DNA of 64,000 nucleotides from Aquatica leii (GCA_035610365.1 CM069432.1:239038104-239102103); one strand, 5' to 3'. Counted from the first letter of the stretch, positions 1 through 12,747 are shown. Translations and numbers: made by a program. Notes: generated by a model not told the origin, from the sequence alone.

Positions 1-299
1 ATGTTCTATGCGTATTACGCATAACATCATAATATAATTCATATTTTATAAATTTTATTAAATGTGTAATTTATGAACATACTATTCATAATTAGTGATT
101 GCAGATTTCTCTCCGTGTAGTATGTGTAAGAATGAAATGATGGATGGATTGCCTAAAGAAATAGAGTCGGAATATATGAAATTTAAAACCTGTTGTAGAG
201 TAACTGCTTGGCGAATCGTGTATTTTGCTAAAGGTATTTATTACAACATGACGATGTAACAGAATTGACAATTTGAATCTAACGTCTTACTTTACAGAC

Positions 300-1397
300 G
301 GCTTAACGCTAACTCACACATGAACCTCCAAAACCACATAGGTAGAGGGGTTGAAAAAGAGAATAGAAGGTCTCAAACGGTCTTAAACAAAATATACAGT
401 AAATCTCAAACACCTATATTGAGAATACCATGCAAAATTTACCTTTTAAGAATGATAGAACGAAAGCAAAAGAAATACTAGAGATTGTTCATACAGATTT
501 AAATGGACCACATGGAACAACCGGTTAACTATAAGGGTGAAAAGTACTTTCTTAATTTTATTGACGATTATAGTAAATTAGTTTGAGTTTATACTATAAT
601 TTCCAAAACTAAAGTTTATACTTGTTTTGTAGAGTATATAAATGAAATTGAGAATTTGACTGGTAAAACTATTAAGAAACTAAGATGTGATAACGGAACT
701 GAGTATCTGAATGATATAATTTGTTCTTTAGTTAGAGAAAAAGGAATTGTATTAAATGTTTATCTACCATATGTGCATGATATATGTGGAACTGCTGAGA
801 GGCTTAATAGGTATTTGATGGGTATATCTAGATGTTTGTTATATAAAGCAAAAGTAAATAGGCGATTTTAGCCTGAAGTAGTTTGTACTGCTGCGTATCT
901 TAAGAATGGAACATTAGCTAATACTAGTAAAATAAGACACCTTATGAAATAGTATTTAACAGAAAGCTTATTATTGAATATTTGTGATTATATGGAAGTA
1001 GAGTGTTTGTGCGAGTTCCTGAAGAAAAAAGATTATCAAAATGGGTTAAAAATGCAAATCTGGGAGTTTTATTAGGATATACTTAAGTTGGTTACAGAGT
1101 TTTAGTCAATAATAGAGTGTTTGTAGCAAGACATGTAGATATTGTAGAAGAGGATGTATTGGATTTAATGACAACAAATCTGGAAAAAGTGAAGACGATT
1201 CGGAGAGTGTATGTGTCTTTGAAACACAAGAGGAAAATATAGATGAAACTATATAAAATTAAAAAGGTGATAGAGAGGTTAGGAAGTCTCAAAGGAAAAA
1301 GAAAATACCTTCAAACTATGATAATTATTATCTTTATAACAATTATATAAATGTCAATTACTGTGGTATTGATAATCCAGAAAGTTTTGAGGAGGCG
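300..1397 (+). pseudogene. Copia integrase region, decayed, 5' part
   Basis: Translation across several frames gives a Copia-type integrase core. The first catalytic Asp is in VHTDLNGPHGTTG (about 496-530), followed by FIDDYSKLV. The second is in LRCDNGTEYL (about 680-712). The Glu position is CGTAERLNRY (about 786-815), where NGVAERMNR is usual. Stops and frameshifts interrupt it throughout, so it cannot make protein. The downstream linker reads NPESFEEA, typical of the stretch before Copia reverse transcriptase. The frame is then cut by the Transib element at 1398 and resumes at 3945 as VGSNESEYWIGAME. No 5' LTR, gag or protease was found to the left, so the 5' half is lost or lies outside the window. 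Confidence 0.85.
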
Positions 1398-1434
1398 CAC
1401 AGTGGGACAAAACCTGAAAAGTCTGGTCAAAATA
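1398..1434 (+). repeat. Transib left terminal inverted repeat
   Basis: It starts with the heptamer CACAGTG, followed by GG and ACAAAACC. It matches the minus-strand right end (3908-3944) over about 37 bp with scattered mismatches. Confidence 0.88.
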
Positions 1435-2329
1435 GAAAATACACAATGTTCTAAAATAAACCTATAACAAGTATATTTTAAAAGAGAAAGGTCATGGCTC
1501 AGTTACAATTGTGTTTCTTCAATTGCGTTGTTTAATTTAAAATTATTTTTTGACTTTTTGTGTGTAGTTTTGATTGATTTTTTAAATGGACTACTCAGAT
1601 TTAGGTAAGTACATGTCACTATATCTGTTTATTTTCATTTGTAATGCATATATTAATTCTTGTAAACCATTATATACGACGTCTACAACAACGTCTTTAA
1701 CGCTTCAAGAAGCAAACATTTTATTTGAGATATAAAATTAGTCTGATTAGATCCGACTATAAAATATTAATATGTTGTTACCTATACTTAATTTAGTAGC
1801 ATATACAAAATCTAGCTGCCACATTTTGCCTATTTGTAAGTTATTTCAATTTAAATACGTCAGTAAAGACGAAAAGAAATCGTAGTAGGTAACGCATTAA
1901 ACCATAAATTATTCCAAGAATCAATGAAAAAATCTAGGTAATAACTCTAAACATTTATTGTGTATTTAACCCTCAATTTAAAGGATTATTACTTAGCAGT
2001 TAAATTTTCTAAAAAATATTTTATTATTATATATGTCAAATACTACATTATTTTATGTACATACATACATTTACTAAACAGTAATTATAGTGTCTATATT
2101 TTAAAACAGTTAATATTGAATTTAAAACTACGTATACTTATACTATTAATCTGTATCAAACGTTATAAATTTTGTGTTACTTTAATTTTTGTAATTTTCC
2201 AGATTTTCCTCTATTACGAAAATCTTTATTTGATCTCTGGCATCAAAAAAAAAGGAGAATCTAGCAGTTTAAAGTGTCAATATGTATGTACATAAAATAA
2301 TATTCAGTAAGCTTAACATTAAAAAATTA

Positions 2330-3805
2330 AAAGCAGATGATTTGGAAAATTTCGAACAATCAATAAACCGCTGTGACAGCGAAATTTCTAAGAGATGGCA
2401 ACAGAGTAATAGAACAATAAAAATGTTTTTAGCCTAAAACTCAAAATGGTTAAACCGAGAAATTCAGTTACCTTTTAACATAATTGAATATCTTCCATCT
2501 TCAATGAGTGAATTAAACATCCTATCAACATCGAAAGAACTAAACATTCCATTCCATTTTTCCTGCTACTCCATTAAACTTGTATTGGCTTCAAAATGGG
2601 GTTGTGACGGAAGCTCAGGTCACGTAGAATATAAACAAAAATCAAAAACAAATGTAAGAGATACAGACATGTTTATTACTTCATTTGTTCCGTTGCAACT
2701 GTACACTACCACACTATCGCAGAAACTTATTTTATGGCAAAATCCACGACCATCTTCGATTCGATATTGTAGACCGATACGTATTTAATATAAAAAGGAA
2801 ACAACGGAATTGCCTCAAAAGGAAGTGCGTAACATAAAACAACAAATTGCAGATTTACATAAAACTGAAGTACTTTTGGCTGATAACATGTTTCATAACT
2901 CATAAGATGGTAATGACTATGATAGACGGCAAAGTGTGCAACGCAGCTACTAGCAGTTCATCTGCTCAAAAATTTTATGTATGTGGAGCTGTTTCTACAC
3001 AAATGAATAGAATTATTAATATTGTGGAGCGTAAAAGTGACGTTAATACTTATTGGTTTGGATTACTGTCATTACATGCGTGGATACGATTTTTTGAATG
3101 TTTTATTCACATCTCTTACCGACTACTATTTAAAACATGGCAAGCTCGTAGTACAGAAAACAACAGACTTCTACAGAAAAGGAAATTACAGATTCAGCTT
3201 GAATTTAAACGTCAACTGGGTTTTCTTGTTGATCATGTTAAATCTGGGAGCAGTGGAACCTCAAATGGTGGAAATACCGTACGAAGTTTATTTCTTGATC
3301 CCGCAATTTCAGCTAAAATTACCGGACTAAACGAAGATTTATTAAAACGAAGTGCCACTATCTTACAAGCTCTTTTTTCAGGATTTAAAATAAACGTAGA
3401 AAAAAACAGCCAAACTATTTGTTGAACAATATCCATGGTATTATATGTCTGTCACAATGCATAAAGTTTTAATACATGGATGTGAAATTATAAAATATGC
3501 ATTTTTACCTATAGGACAACTTTCAGAAGAAGCACAAGAAAGTCGAAATAAAGACCTTAAATTGTATCGAAGAAGCCATACACGAAGATCTGTGGAAATT
3601 GTTGATTGTTTCTTCCGATCCTCTTATAACTTCACTCAAAAAATTGCCTGAAGATAAAAGACACAAATTTTATGCAGAAGTTCTGCATCTGTTGTCACTA
3701 CCCGATATAGAAGAAAGAAGTATAGAAGAAGTTTTATCTTTATCGGAACAGATATCGTCGACGAGTGAATCTTATACAGAAAGTGAAAGTAGTTATGAGA
3801 ATTAA
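2330..3805 (+). pseudogene. Transib transposase (RAG1-core relative), frameshifted
   Basis: Three blocks in successive frames cover most of a Transib transposase. Block 1 (about 2504-2788) has KWGCDGSSGHVEYKQ and ILWQNPRPSS. Its CDG lines up with the first catalytic Asp of RAG1. Block 2 (about 2880-3407) has MIDGKVCNA, probably the second Asp, then a Cys pair in FYVCGA, LHAWIRFFECFIHISYRL and NGGNTVRSLFLDP. Block 3 (about 3408-3805) has LPIGQLSEEAQESRNKD, matching the RAG1 region with the third acidic residue, and ends ESESSYEN before a stop. A weak N-terminal part may begin near 2330. Frame changes near 2790-2880, 3400 and 3570-3600 break the gene. No intron signals are needed. Confidence 0.88.
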
Positions 3806-3907
3806 TTGAAACAAGTGCTCAATAAAACATTATTATTACATGTAATTATTAATTTTAAATATTTTATATATAGAAACATAATTATTTTAATGATATAACG
3901 CAAAAAT

Positions 3908-3944
3908 AATTTTGATCGGCTTTTTTAAGTTTTGTCCCACTGTA
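3908..3944 (-). repeat. Transib right terminal inverted repeat
   Basis: Read on the minus strand it starts TACAGTGGGACAAAAC, so the first base differs from the CACAGTG of the left end. This end may be weakened for transposase recognition. Confidence 0.88.
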
Positions 3945-4408
3945 AGGCGGTAGGAAGTAATGAATCTGAATATTGGATTGGAGCAATGGAAAACAAAATT
4001 AAATCTACAAGGGAAATTGGTTGGAAGGCTAGATAATAAAAGAATTTTAGATGTTAAGTGGGTTTATAATAGAAAGTCGTAGAATAAGTTTATAGTTCAA
4101 TTAGTCGTAAAAGGTTATCAGCAAAAAGAAATTGTAGATGATGTTTATTCACCAGTTACTAAAATGTTAACTTTAAAAATTTTATTATCATATTGTTGTC
4201 AGGAGGGGCTAAGTATACAACAAATGGATGTGTAAACGAACATTATGAAAATGGCACTATTGACATTATTAAAACCAATTCGGAAAATAACATTGCAGAT
4301 ATTTTTACCAAATCACTTGGTAATATAAAGTTCGTAAAGTTTAGGGACATGTTAGGTATAATAAATAGAATAAAGATGTTAATAAAAATGTTAGTAATTG
4401 TTTTGTAA
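3945..4408 (+). pseudogene. Copia pol, 3' part with internal deletion
   Basis: This continues the Copia frame after the Transib insertion. It reads ESEYWIGAME, then DVKWVYNRKS, VVKGYQQKE and DDVYSPVTKMLTLKILL, which is the N-terminal reverse transcriptase. The text jumps from EGLSIQQMDV directly to NEHYENGTIDI and NNIADIFTKSLG, the end of RNase H. The reverse-transcriptase active site and most of RNase H are therefore deleted. Stop codons in the first part confirm it is dead. It belongs to the same element as the integrase relic at 300-1397. Confidence 0.85.
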
Positions 4409-4416
4409 TATAAATG

Positions 4417-4576
4417 TAAGGAGGGGTGTTAAAATGTAAATTTATATGTAGTTTGTTTTAAGGCGGCAGTGAATACATTAAAAATGATATCCAAGAAAAT
4501 ACTTAAATAAGTAGAAGTCACCAAATGTAATAAAAGTGTTTATCAGTGTTCTGATATGTGACAACGTTGCATGTAC
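4417..4576 (+). repeat. Copia polypurine tract and start of 3' LTR
   Basis: The purine run AAGGAGGGG (4418-4426) directly precedes TGTTAAAATG at 4427, the usual tract-LTR junction. The right end of the LTR is not defined. It may be split at about 4576 and resume near 6489 (see findings). Confidence 0.6.
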
Positions 4577-6660
4577 AAAAAAAAACAAAATTTAATTGGT
4601 GCCTAAAACCCAAGTTTTTCAAAAATGAAGTTTCTTTTACAAAATAGTCCATGCTTGAAATACTCCAATCCTTAAAAAAATCGTGTTGGGTAAAGCTTTG
4701 TCATTTTGAATCTATGCCTGTCTACTGTAACAAAACGACAAAAAATTAGTTAACACTTTAGCTACTGTGCTCATTTTGGTAAATTTCAATCTGGGACATA
4801 CCATTTTTTCTGATGAAATGAGATTTTTTTACATTGTAATATGCATGAGGCCGAACATGTTTTTCTATTAGAAATGCCATGTTTTACTAAGGTGTAATAA
4901 ATTGACGCGACCTATTGATGTCATATTTTTGTGTGACAAATCAACACACAAACGTCCTGCGTGTAGTTATGACACATACTGCAAATTCGTGTGTGTTTCT
5001 GCAAGTTACAAATTTTATTATATAATATTATTCGAATTTGCAGTTATCTTTGTGATACGAGTAGATACAACAATCACTCGTAAAATTTGTGAACTACTGG
5101 TATGTATTATTTAGAGCAAAATGTCTTAGTTGCAGCAGTAAAAACAACAAAAGCAATTATAGCAATAAGCGGCAGAGATTGATATGAGTGATGATGATTT
5201 TTCTTCAGACGATTCTGTTGTTGACAGAAATTATTCTCCAACCTGTGAATTCTTTCAACATCTCCTAGAATTAGAAGAGGTGAGTGATGATACGTTTTAT
5301 GCTAATTCTCAATTTTATATAAGTCAATCTATATTCTTCAGACTCTAGTTAACCTATCTAACGCTTCAACATCTCAGAAAATCAAAAAAAAGCAATCGGT
5401 TTTTAAATCAGCTTTCAGGTATATTATTAGGTATCCATCATTATAACGTTTTTGAAGCACATGGTTCTGAGGATACGGATCTTACATCTACTATGTCTAA
5501 TGTGGCAACTGCCTCTTTAAACGTTAGAATCTCTTTATATCTTGATGGGAACAATGTGACTTAGCGAGAATCTTTAGGGCGTAATTTGAAATTTTTACCT
5601 TTTCAACACTAAGCAATAAATAAAAATAAATATACTCTAAAATTTTGTTTTATTTTCAATACAGATAATACATTAAGATATAGCTAAATGCAGAGCTCGT
5701 GCAAGTCAATTCGGAGGTTAGGATTATCAACCGAGATTATAAATGTATTTAAAACTTGTCTGCTTGTGGAAAAATGCGGAAATATAAAAGAATCAGTTAC
5801 AAAAAAAAGTTTTTTAAAGACACGTTTTTTTGTTATTTATATAAATTGGACGACATATATAGTACTTTATAATTACAGACAGCTGCCAGTTTAGATATAA
5901 ATTTGAACAGTTTGGTACAGTCTATTATTCTTATTTTATCACTAACCGCTCTTAATATACTCATTTTAATGGCCATGAAAATATGTGTCAAAACTGCAAA
6001 AAAATGGACAATGAATATTAGCAAAATTATAAATAGACCACAACGTTTGAGCGACAGATCTAAAGGTTTATGGTACATTTGTACAAAAATAGAATAAATC
6101 AAAATTTTATCTAATCGAATCCTACTTTATTATAAAAAATCGTTGACATCTGGTTTTTTTCCAGAGATCAACAATAAATTTGAGTGCCTTTTGGAATCAG
6201 ATCAGATCATGTTTTTAACTGCTAAGAATAACTATGCTTCTAACCCAGCGGTTAAACTTACCAGTGGAGAAACGTAGATCACACCAGTGAAAATAATGTT
6301 GTATATTGTAGATTGTCATTAAAGTGTTTGTATGACGATAGTTTAGAAAGTAGTGCATCAAAAATCCAGTATATGTGTGTTCGCGATCAGTTCGGGATCA
6401 CAAAAAACCTGTTTGGCTCAATGGCTATGTTACATTTAGCTTTCTTTATAAGAACGAAAATATCCTGTTTGTGCTTAAATTAAAGGTAACGTGACAACGT
6501 CGCATGTATATAATTTACGTCATACCCAGAGGAGAAAAAGTATGTGAGAAGTTAATCAGTGATAAACTTATAAAAGAAATTTCGATAAAACCATAACCAT
6601 AAAACAAGAAAAATACCAAATATTAATGTATTTCTCTTGTAGTGGAACATTAGAACTTGA
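4577..6660. other. Unassigned region, possible insertion
   Basis: No recognised gene was seen. A plus-strand open stretch from ATG 5182 reads MSDDDFSSDDSVVDRNYSP, an acidic leader of the kind seen at the N-terminus of several insect transposase families. It is interrupted, and no catalytic domain follows that I recognise. The region is bracketed by near-identical 18-mers around 4558 and 6490. Other short open frames look like chance. Confidence 0.35.
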
Positions 6661-7880
6661 GTTGACGTAGCATTAAATGCAGAGTGTATTTGATTAACGG
6701 GTTGTTATTTTAGCCGGTAAAATTAGAGCATAAATACAAGGAAAAAATGTCAAAATAAAAGTTGCTTTAAAACATATAAAAAAATCAACATTTTTTGCAA
6801 AATAAATCTTAAATTACGGAATTGTAGTCTCCTAAGGTTGTTGACACGACAAATAAAAATAAACTGTTCTAAGAAGTGCAAATTTCTTCTCAGGAAAGAA
6901 CCACCAAAAATAAAAAGTAATATTATCGGATAACGCGTAGTTAAATAACTGTCCTTAATAAAGTTGCTATTTTGCAAATTATTTTCAAGTAGACTAGATA
7001 ATACCTCCTCCATTAGATAAAACACAAACGTCTAAATATCGACGAAAATTGTTCGTTGCTCGCGTAAATAATTAATTACACATTATGCCTAATTTCATTT
7101 GCTGCTGCAAAAAATCGATTTTGCAACACTGTTTTGCAAACCTTAAGAGGTAAGTCATCAAATTCTTGCGCAAAAATTTCATATAAAAGTACAAGTCGTC
7201 TGTAAGTCTTTCTGGCAAAATGAACGACTCAATTAAACTATTTCTTGAAATACCCGCCCAAACGTTAATAGAAAACCGCCACTAAAACTTACTTTTTTAA
7301 ATTTCACGAAGGTTTACTTCATTCCAAACATGCGTGCCGTGAAAATTTAGTACTTCATTTCGTCTAAAACAACACTCATCTGAAAATAATGTTTGGCACA
7401 AAAGTCTTGTTGCTGCAACCACAAAACTTAAGTCGCGGTTCAAAATCAACGTCGGTTAACTGTTGGACTCGTTGAACATGGTAAGCGTACAAAGAATAAT
7501 TTCTTAAAACACGATGTAGCGTACTAATGGACACGTCAGCTGCGCAGCCTATTTCTTTAGTGCTATTTTATGTCCGATTTTTTACCATTTCCAATAACTG
7601 CACATACGTTGCAGAAAAACAAATAGTAAAGTTTTGATTTTATTGAAAAGATTTATTCTTCTTCCGTTGCTAATATATGGGGTGGTTTTTCTCGGCCACA
7701 GCGTTCGTAAGCAGGAAGAACGCCTCCAGTTTGTTTGCACACACGCCAAAAAAATTTATTGAAGGCAATTGTCTATTAGAATATTGTTCAACCCATCATC
7801 TACGTGTGATGTCGAGGTTATAATTACACTCACCGCACATTAACACAGTATCACTGTTGTACATAATAAAGAAAATTTAA
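6660..7880 (-). mobile_element. Mariner/Tc1-like transposon relic
   Basis: The end near 6670-6705 reads GATTAACGGGTTGTTATTTTAG after CAGAGTGTATT. A matching block recurs at about 8930-8965, so this is a repeated terminus. The coding relic at 7040-7800 lies inside. The other boundary is not defined. Confidence 0.6.
7040..7800 (-). pseudogene. Mariner/Tc1-like transposase, decayed
   Basis: On the minus strand, scattered frames give YHVQRVQQLTDVDFEPRLKF, then NIIFSDECCFRRNEVLNFHG, THVWNEVNL, FSINVWAGISRNSLIESF and LPERLTDDLYFYMKFL. This is the order found in a common insect mariner/Tc1-like family: HTH tail, first Asp in FSDE, then the conserved NVWAGI-LIGPF-LP-RLTG block. The second and third acidic positions (HDGAPPH, PDLTPLDFF) were not found, so the C-terminal third is missing or has decayed beyond reading. 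Several stops and shifts are present. A second member of the same broad family is at 29400-30316. Confidence 0.75.
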
Positions 7881-9784
7881 ATTAAATATTATGAAGTACA
7901 AGTACGTTTACCCGAATCATTCAGCACTTAAAGAAATCTGTTAAAACATCGAAACAGAAATAAACCAGATTATCAAACTCAGTTCTGAATTTTGAATTTA
8001 ATTATCTGAAGTCTTATTTGGTTACAACCAAAAACACACGTGATCGTGTACACAAAGTACATTTTGTTAAGCTAGGTCAGTAATAATGCTAAGAAATAAA
8101 CATTACTATTTGTTTTAATTATTTTATTAACAATTGATTTTGTAGACGATTCAAAATTTAAAAAAAAACAGCAATTAACACAATACACCAATACGTTTCA
8201 CGAATTTTACAGCATTTACACTTATTATTTACCGTATAGTTGCAATCAATAAACAATTTCCATTTGTTTATTGCAGATATGTTAAAACGGGTACCACTTT
8301 AGACCAAATCTTTAAAGGAAAAATTTTTATTTAACGCCATAAAGGAACTACTCCTTGAGTTTGTAGTCGTATTTCTGATACAACCTGTATAAATACATCG
8401 TAAAAAAATCCTTAGAATGTAGTTTAAACAATATAATAAAGAACAAAATCCAAAATTACGCCCAGTGGTTAATAAAAATTTATCAAAGACAACATTAAGA
8501 AAAATATGTTTCATCTATAAATAAATAAACAAGTTTCACGTTTTGTCACTGTATCTCTTATGCTAAAAATGTGAATGTCTGCAATAAATAATGAAAGATC
8601 TAAAACCTGTACTACCACAAAAAATGTTGAAAATGTATTGAAAATAATTTTCTGATTTAGAAAATATGATCGTTGACCTTTTGTTGCGATTTCATCAAGG
8701 ATAGATGTAATGACGTTAGAGTTGTTTATTCTTGAAGTTTGAAACTGCAGCTTTTAATGTAAAAACACTAATTATATGTAATATAGTTTTAAAAATACTT
8801 TTACAGTACACGCCGCTTAATAGAATCACGTTGGGACTTGTGGTTTTTGATAACAATAACCAAATGATAACAGTATCCGAAATTTACAAAAAAAAACATG
8901 GCTAGAAATCAGTAAATATATACAGCGTGTAATCTGATTAACAGGTTGTTAATTTAGAAGATGAAATCATAGCATCAATACAAGCAAAAAATATTCATAG
9001 AACGTTTAAAAAAATTTAAAATATTGAGTCAAACTAATCGAAAACTACACTGTTCTAGGAACTACACATTTCTTCTCACCAATTTGCTGACACTAAAAAT
9101 AAATACAATAATTTAAAATTTAAGTGAATTGATTGAAAGATGTTATAAACAATATTTTGACTACAAAATAAAAATCAAGACAAAACATGAATACCACATA
9201 CATACATATATGCTGTATTTTGTGTTATTTTAAATTAACTCAGTGGAACAAAAACAAGAATGCTTTTGAAGTGCTGCACAAAGGCCGATAGTTTGACGTG
9301 AACCAACAAATCACATCAAGTGGTGTTGCTTTTGTCTTGTAAAAATTGAAAAGTTTTTAGAAAGGAATAAATACAAAGTGAAGTATGCAAACTTACCATC
9401 TATAAAAAAACCATTAAAAAGAACTAATTGTGAGCTTGTAATTCAAATGGATTCAATAGGAATTCCACTAACAAGAAAAATATAAACGATGTTTTTAATG
9501 CGTCATTTTTCAATTTTAGTTTTCGGCAAGCAAATCAAAAAACGTTGTCGTATTTTGAATCAGAGATATTGAAACACATACTCAGGTAATTTAGAAAAAA
9601 ATCAGTAACAGACAAAAATGATTACGAATATTATATTTGAAATAAAATAAAAACTGTTACAATTTAACAAACAAACGACAATATAAACAAAACAAACATC
9701 CAATAACGTAACGGAACTTCTTGTATTAAACAAAAACGTTTGGTAACTTACTATTTATATTTTGACAATAATATTTTTTTCTGT
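7881..9784. other. AT-rich non-coding stretch
   Basis: No coding or RNA features were seen. The only structured part is a terminus-like block at 8925-9130, TATACAGCGTGTAATCTG followed by ATTAACAGGTTGTTAATTT. It resembles 6670-6880 over about 200 bp and is probably a solo end or deletion copy of the same transposon family. Confidence 0.5.
8925..9130 (+). repeat. Copy of the 6.67-6.88 kb transposon end
   Basis: It shares the GATTAAC-GGTTGTTA-TTTAG core. About 110 bp further on it shares ACTGTTCTA-GAA-TGCA/CACA-TTTCTTCTCA-AA with 6860-6895. No coding core is attached. Confidence 0.55.
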
Positions 9785-10538
9785 TCTCAGAAACTTTGGT
9801 ACATTTTGCATGATCGCGTTTTTGCATGACATAAATTAAATCATCGCTTACACTCTATCATTTTCACAAATATTGCAAAACCAGCTTTCTGTTCCATGAA
9901 TTGAAACTTTAGCTACCAGTTTTCCCCAAGATGTGATAATTGAAACGTTTTCCTAACGTTTTTAATTTGAGATAGCCCTGCATTGGTAGTTTGTAAATTA
10001 TTTTTATAAGGGGAACTTGTTGATTCTGCCGCTTCTTAGATGCAACTTCTTCTTGCTATTATTTTTTTTTGTTGCAAATCCGTTTTAAAATTGAAAAAAA
10101 ACATCCACCCTTGTTGAACCGTTTTGCTCTAGCGAAAGATGTTGACTCTGGTTGGCGAAGCGAGAGCTCTTTATGTCTACCCATAAAACCATAATACCAT
10201 GTTTTCCTTGCTATACGTTTTCTTTGTTGAAATTATTTCTGATGTTGTTTCTGGTTGCGATTTCAAAAACCAGCTTCTAAACGTCTTTGTCTGTCATTCC
10301 AAACACGTTTTCTTACAAGCTTAAAACGTGTTCAACCATTTCATTCTCGACGTCTTCCGAAAATACTGCAAATGGACCCATTTTTTAATTCCATCATCTT
10401 TCTTTCTTTTCAAAGTTGCTTTTGGAATTTAGAATTAGCGGGCAAATTCGTTGAAACCAAAATAAGCACTGCAAAAAGTCTCAAATGCATTTTCAAAATT
10501 TTTTGATCCCACTTTCCGTATTTACCACGTGTAGACAT
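9785..10538 (-). pseudogene. Pogo-like transposase relic, middle deleted
   Basis: The minus strand from ATG at 10538 reads MSTRGKYGKWDQ, the usual start of pogo-like HTH (CENP-B-type) transposases. It continues with FSEDVENEMVEHVL, GMTDKDV, LVFEIATRNNI and FNKE. After about 9990 a Cys-rich tail appears, with ESWFCNICEN and a later H-x-x-C, matching the small zinc-binding C-terminus of this family. The DDE catalytic segment expected between them is absent, which points to an internal deletion. Stops interrupt both parts. Flanking TA and inverted repeats were not located. Confidence 0.7.
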
Positions 10539-12747
10539 TTTGCAAGTAACAAAGCAGTTTAAATTTCTAGTGATCCTCTATATTAAACCGGTCCAATGTA
10601 GACTCGGCATAGGAATCCAATTTAGGAAACCATGGTGTCGCCGTCAATTGGACGTCAATTGGACGTCTGGACATTTGCGACACATATTTGGGGTTATGTT
10701 ATTAAAGTGAACTAAATGCAATAGTAAAACAATGTATATTATAAAAAAATCTGAAATTTTGGGATCTCCATTAAAAAATGGAATGGTACATTCTACTACA
10801 AGAAACTTTGTATTGAAGAAACGTGACAAAAAACTCAATTCTTTTTATAAAACTGAAAGAAAGTTATTGCACTGATCTAAATTTGCTTTTTGCATGAAAT
10901 TAGTATTGAATATAGCCCTGAAGAATGACGATTTTACCTTATAATGGTTACTCAAAACCATTAATTCTATTGGCTCATTCTACAAACACAAAAGAAACGT
11001 ATGACAGTATGTGGACCATATTCAATTTCATCTAACGTTAAAATCATCTTTGGCAGATATGTAGCGACCTTAAGGTAATTTCTTTATTACTTGCACTGCA
11101 AGGAGGATTTATCAAATATTTTTGTTTTTGTATCTGTGCGATAGCCGAGCAGTTCGCCAACATTACTAAATAAAAGAATGCCATCCAGGAACTAAGATTG
11201 TTCCTGGAAAATGTAATATAAAATTTGAGCCGTTATAGTAGATTCTAATTTGCTGATTCTACCCTCTCTACATTTCAAATTAGGATTATTTATGCACGTC
11301 ACCTTATCAGCAAGCAAATTTAAAAAAAAAGCAGTTTTTTTGCAAGTTTTTGCTTTTATTTTAAAGAAACACGTAAAAACATTTAAACAACGCGATATTA
11401 ACAAGATGTACCACATAACTCTGAGGACAAGAGCGTAAATTCAAGCTTATCAGAGAAATTTAAGCTAATAAGAAATAGAAAACTAGTTGTGTCATTTCCG
11501 TGAAAATATAATTAACAAGAATTTAATTTAATTTAATTAATTTCTCATTCTTAAAATGTTTGGATTTTAACAATTATATTATTCTTGGAGTTGCGTTGTG
11601 AGTACCATGACTAAAAATCGTAAATTCTAACAAATATAAAATTAAGATTCCATTTAGAACTAATTACGAAAGTTACAAAAAAAATCATTTTTATTGTGCA
11701 AATTCGTTGCAATAGATTATCATGTATTCGATTTTAACTTCCCAGGAATTTCTCGATTAGAATAGTTTTCGATTTTGACCTGTTCTTCAATCTTTTGTAA
11801 ATTAGTTTTATTACTAATAATTACGAATAAATTTAAAACAATAGTAAAATTAAATTTTAACAATTAATTATTTGTTATTATATTATCAACAATTCATAAT
11901 ATAATTTAATCGATTATCCTAGTGGTAGCTCAAATTTATTTTAAACCTGGTGCAAGAAAATCAATCGATGGGAAAATAATCATATCCATCTAATAACATT
12001 AAACTAGATCATTATTAAACTGGTTTTCTACGTTTAACGAAATTTTGTAGAAAACATCGTCGATGAAACATTTTGGTCTTGTGCTTCTTCAGCAGTTTCA
12101 GTTGATATTTTAGAATAATATCCGTGGATATTCTATCATGATTACATATATGTTTTTAATTACATTATGCTATTTTTAGATCAAGAATTTTTACAAAAGT
12201 ATAAACTTTTTTTAGATAACCTTGTTTTCTTTTAAATTGCATTGCAATTTAGATATCTGCCTAGATACACGCTTGAACGTTGATGTGAATTATAGTATGT
12301 CACATAAACCTTTTTTTACTTGAAAATTTATTCTTTATGGTAGATAAAACAAGCTGTTGGTAATAAGTTTACGAATACATCACTCAACTTCTACAGCAAG
12401 CATTAAAAGCTTGTCGTTCGTATTCGTTTTTTTGTGGTAACTTGTATTTGTAGATTGAAACTTTAATAAATAATAATTATCTAATAACATTTTAATAAAC
12501 TCATTTGATTAAGAGTTTGAATAAGATCCTGAATTAATGTATTATGCTTGGAGTTTGTAAACTTTACAGCAAAAATACTGAATTGCGTTTTTTAAAACAG
12601 AATAAATTGTATTCTTCGCCATTTTTGAACGTACTAATAAGTAAAAAATATACTGAAGGTAATAGCAATTAGTAAAGTTCGTTTACATTACGCTGAATGT
12701 CAATTAACACAACTGCAAACGTAGTGAATACCGGAATGGTTTGTTTG

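Larger units (their letters stand above)
1398..3944 (+). mobile_element. Transib-family DNA transposon nested in Copia pol
   Basis: The 2547-bp element is bounded by AGGCG on both sides (1393-1397 and 3945-3949), an exact 5-bp target duplication as expected for Transib. The left end begins CACAGTGGGACAAAAC. The right end, read on the minus strand, begins TACAGTGGGACAAAAC. The interior encodes a recognisable Transib/RAG1-like transposase relic at 2330-3805. Removing the element plus one AGGCG copy rejoins Copia as ...EEA-VGSNE... in frame, which fixes the boundaries. The frameshifts mean it is not autonomous now. The superfamily call rests on three agreeing signs: end sequence, duplication length and transposase motifs. 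Confidence 0.92.

Noticed and set aside
1960..2295. 111-codon frame inside the Transib element
   Set aside because: Composition is typical of AT-rich non-coding DNA (Tyr/Leu/Ile), it has no Transib motif and it lies upstream of the transposase.
3022..3330. 102-codon frame overlapping the Transib transposase
   Set aside because: It is a +1 shadow of the frame that carries the conserved LHAWIRFFEC block.
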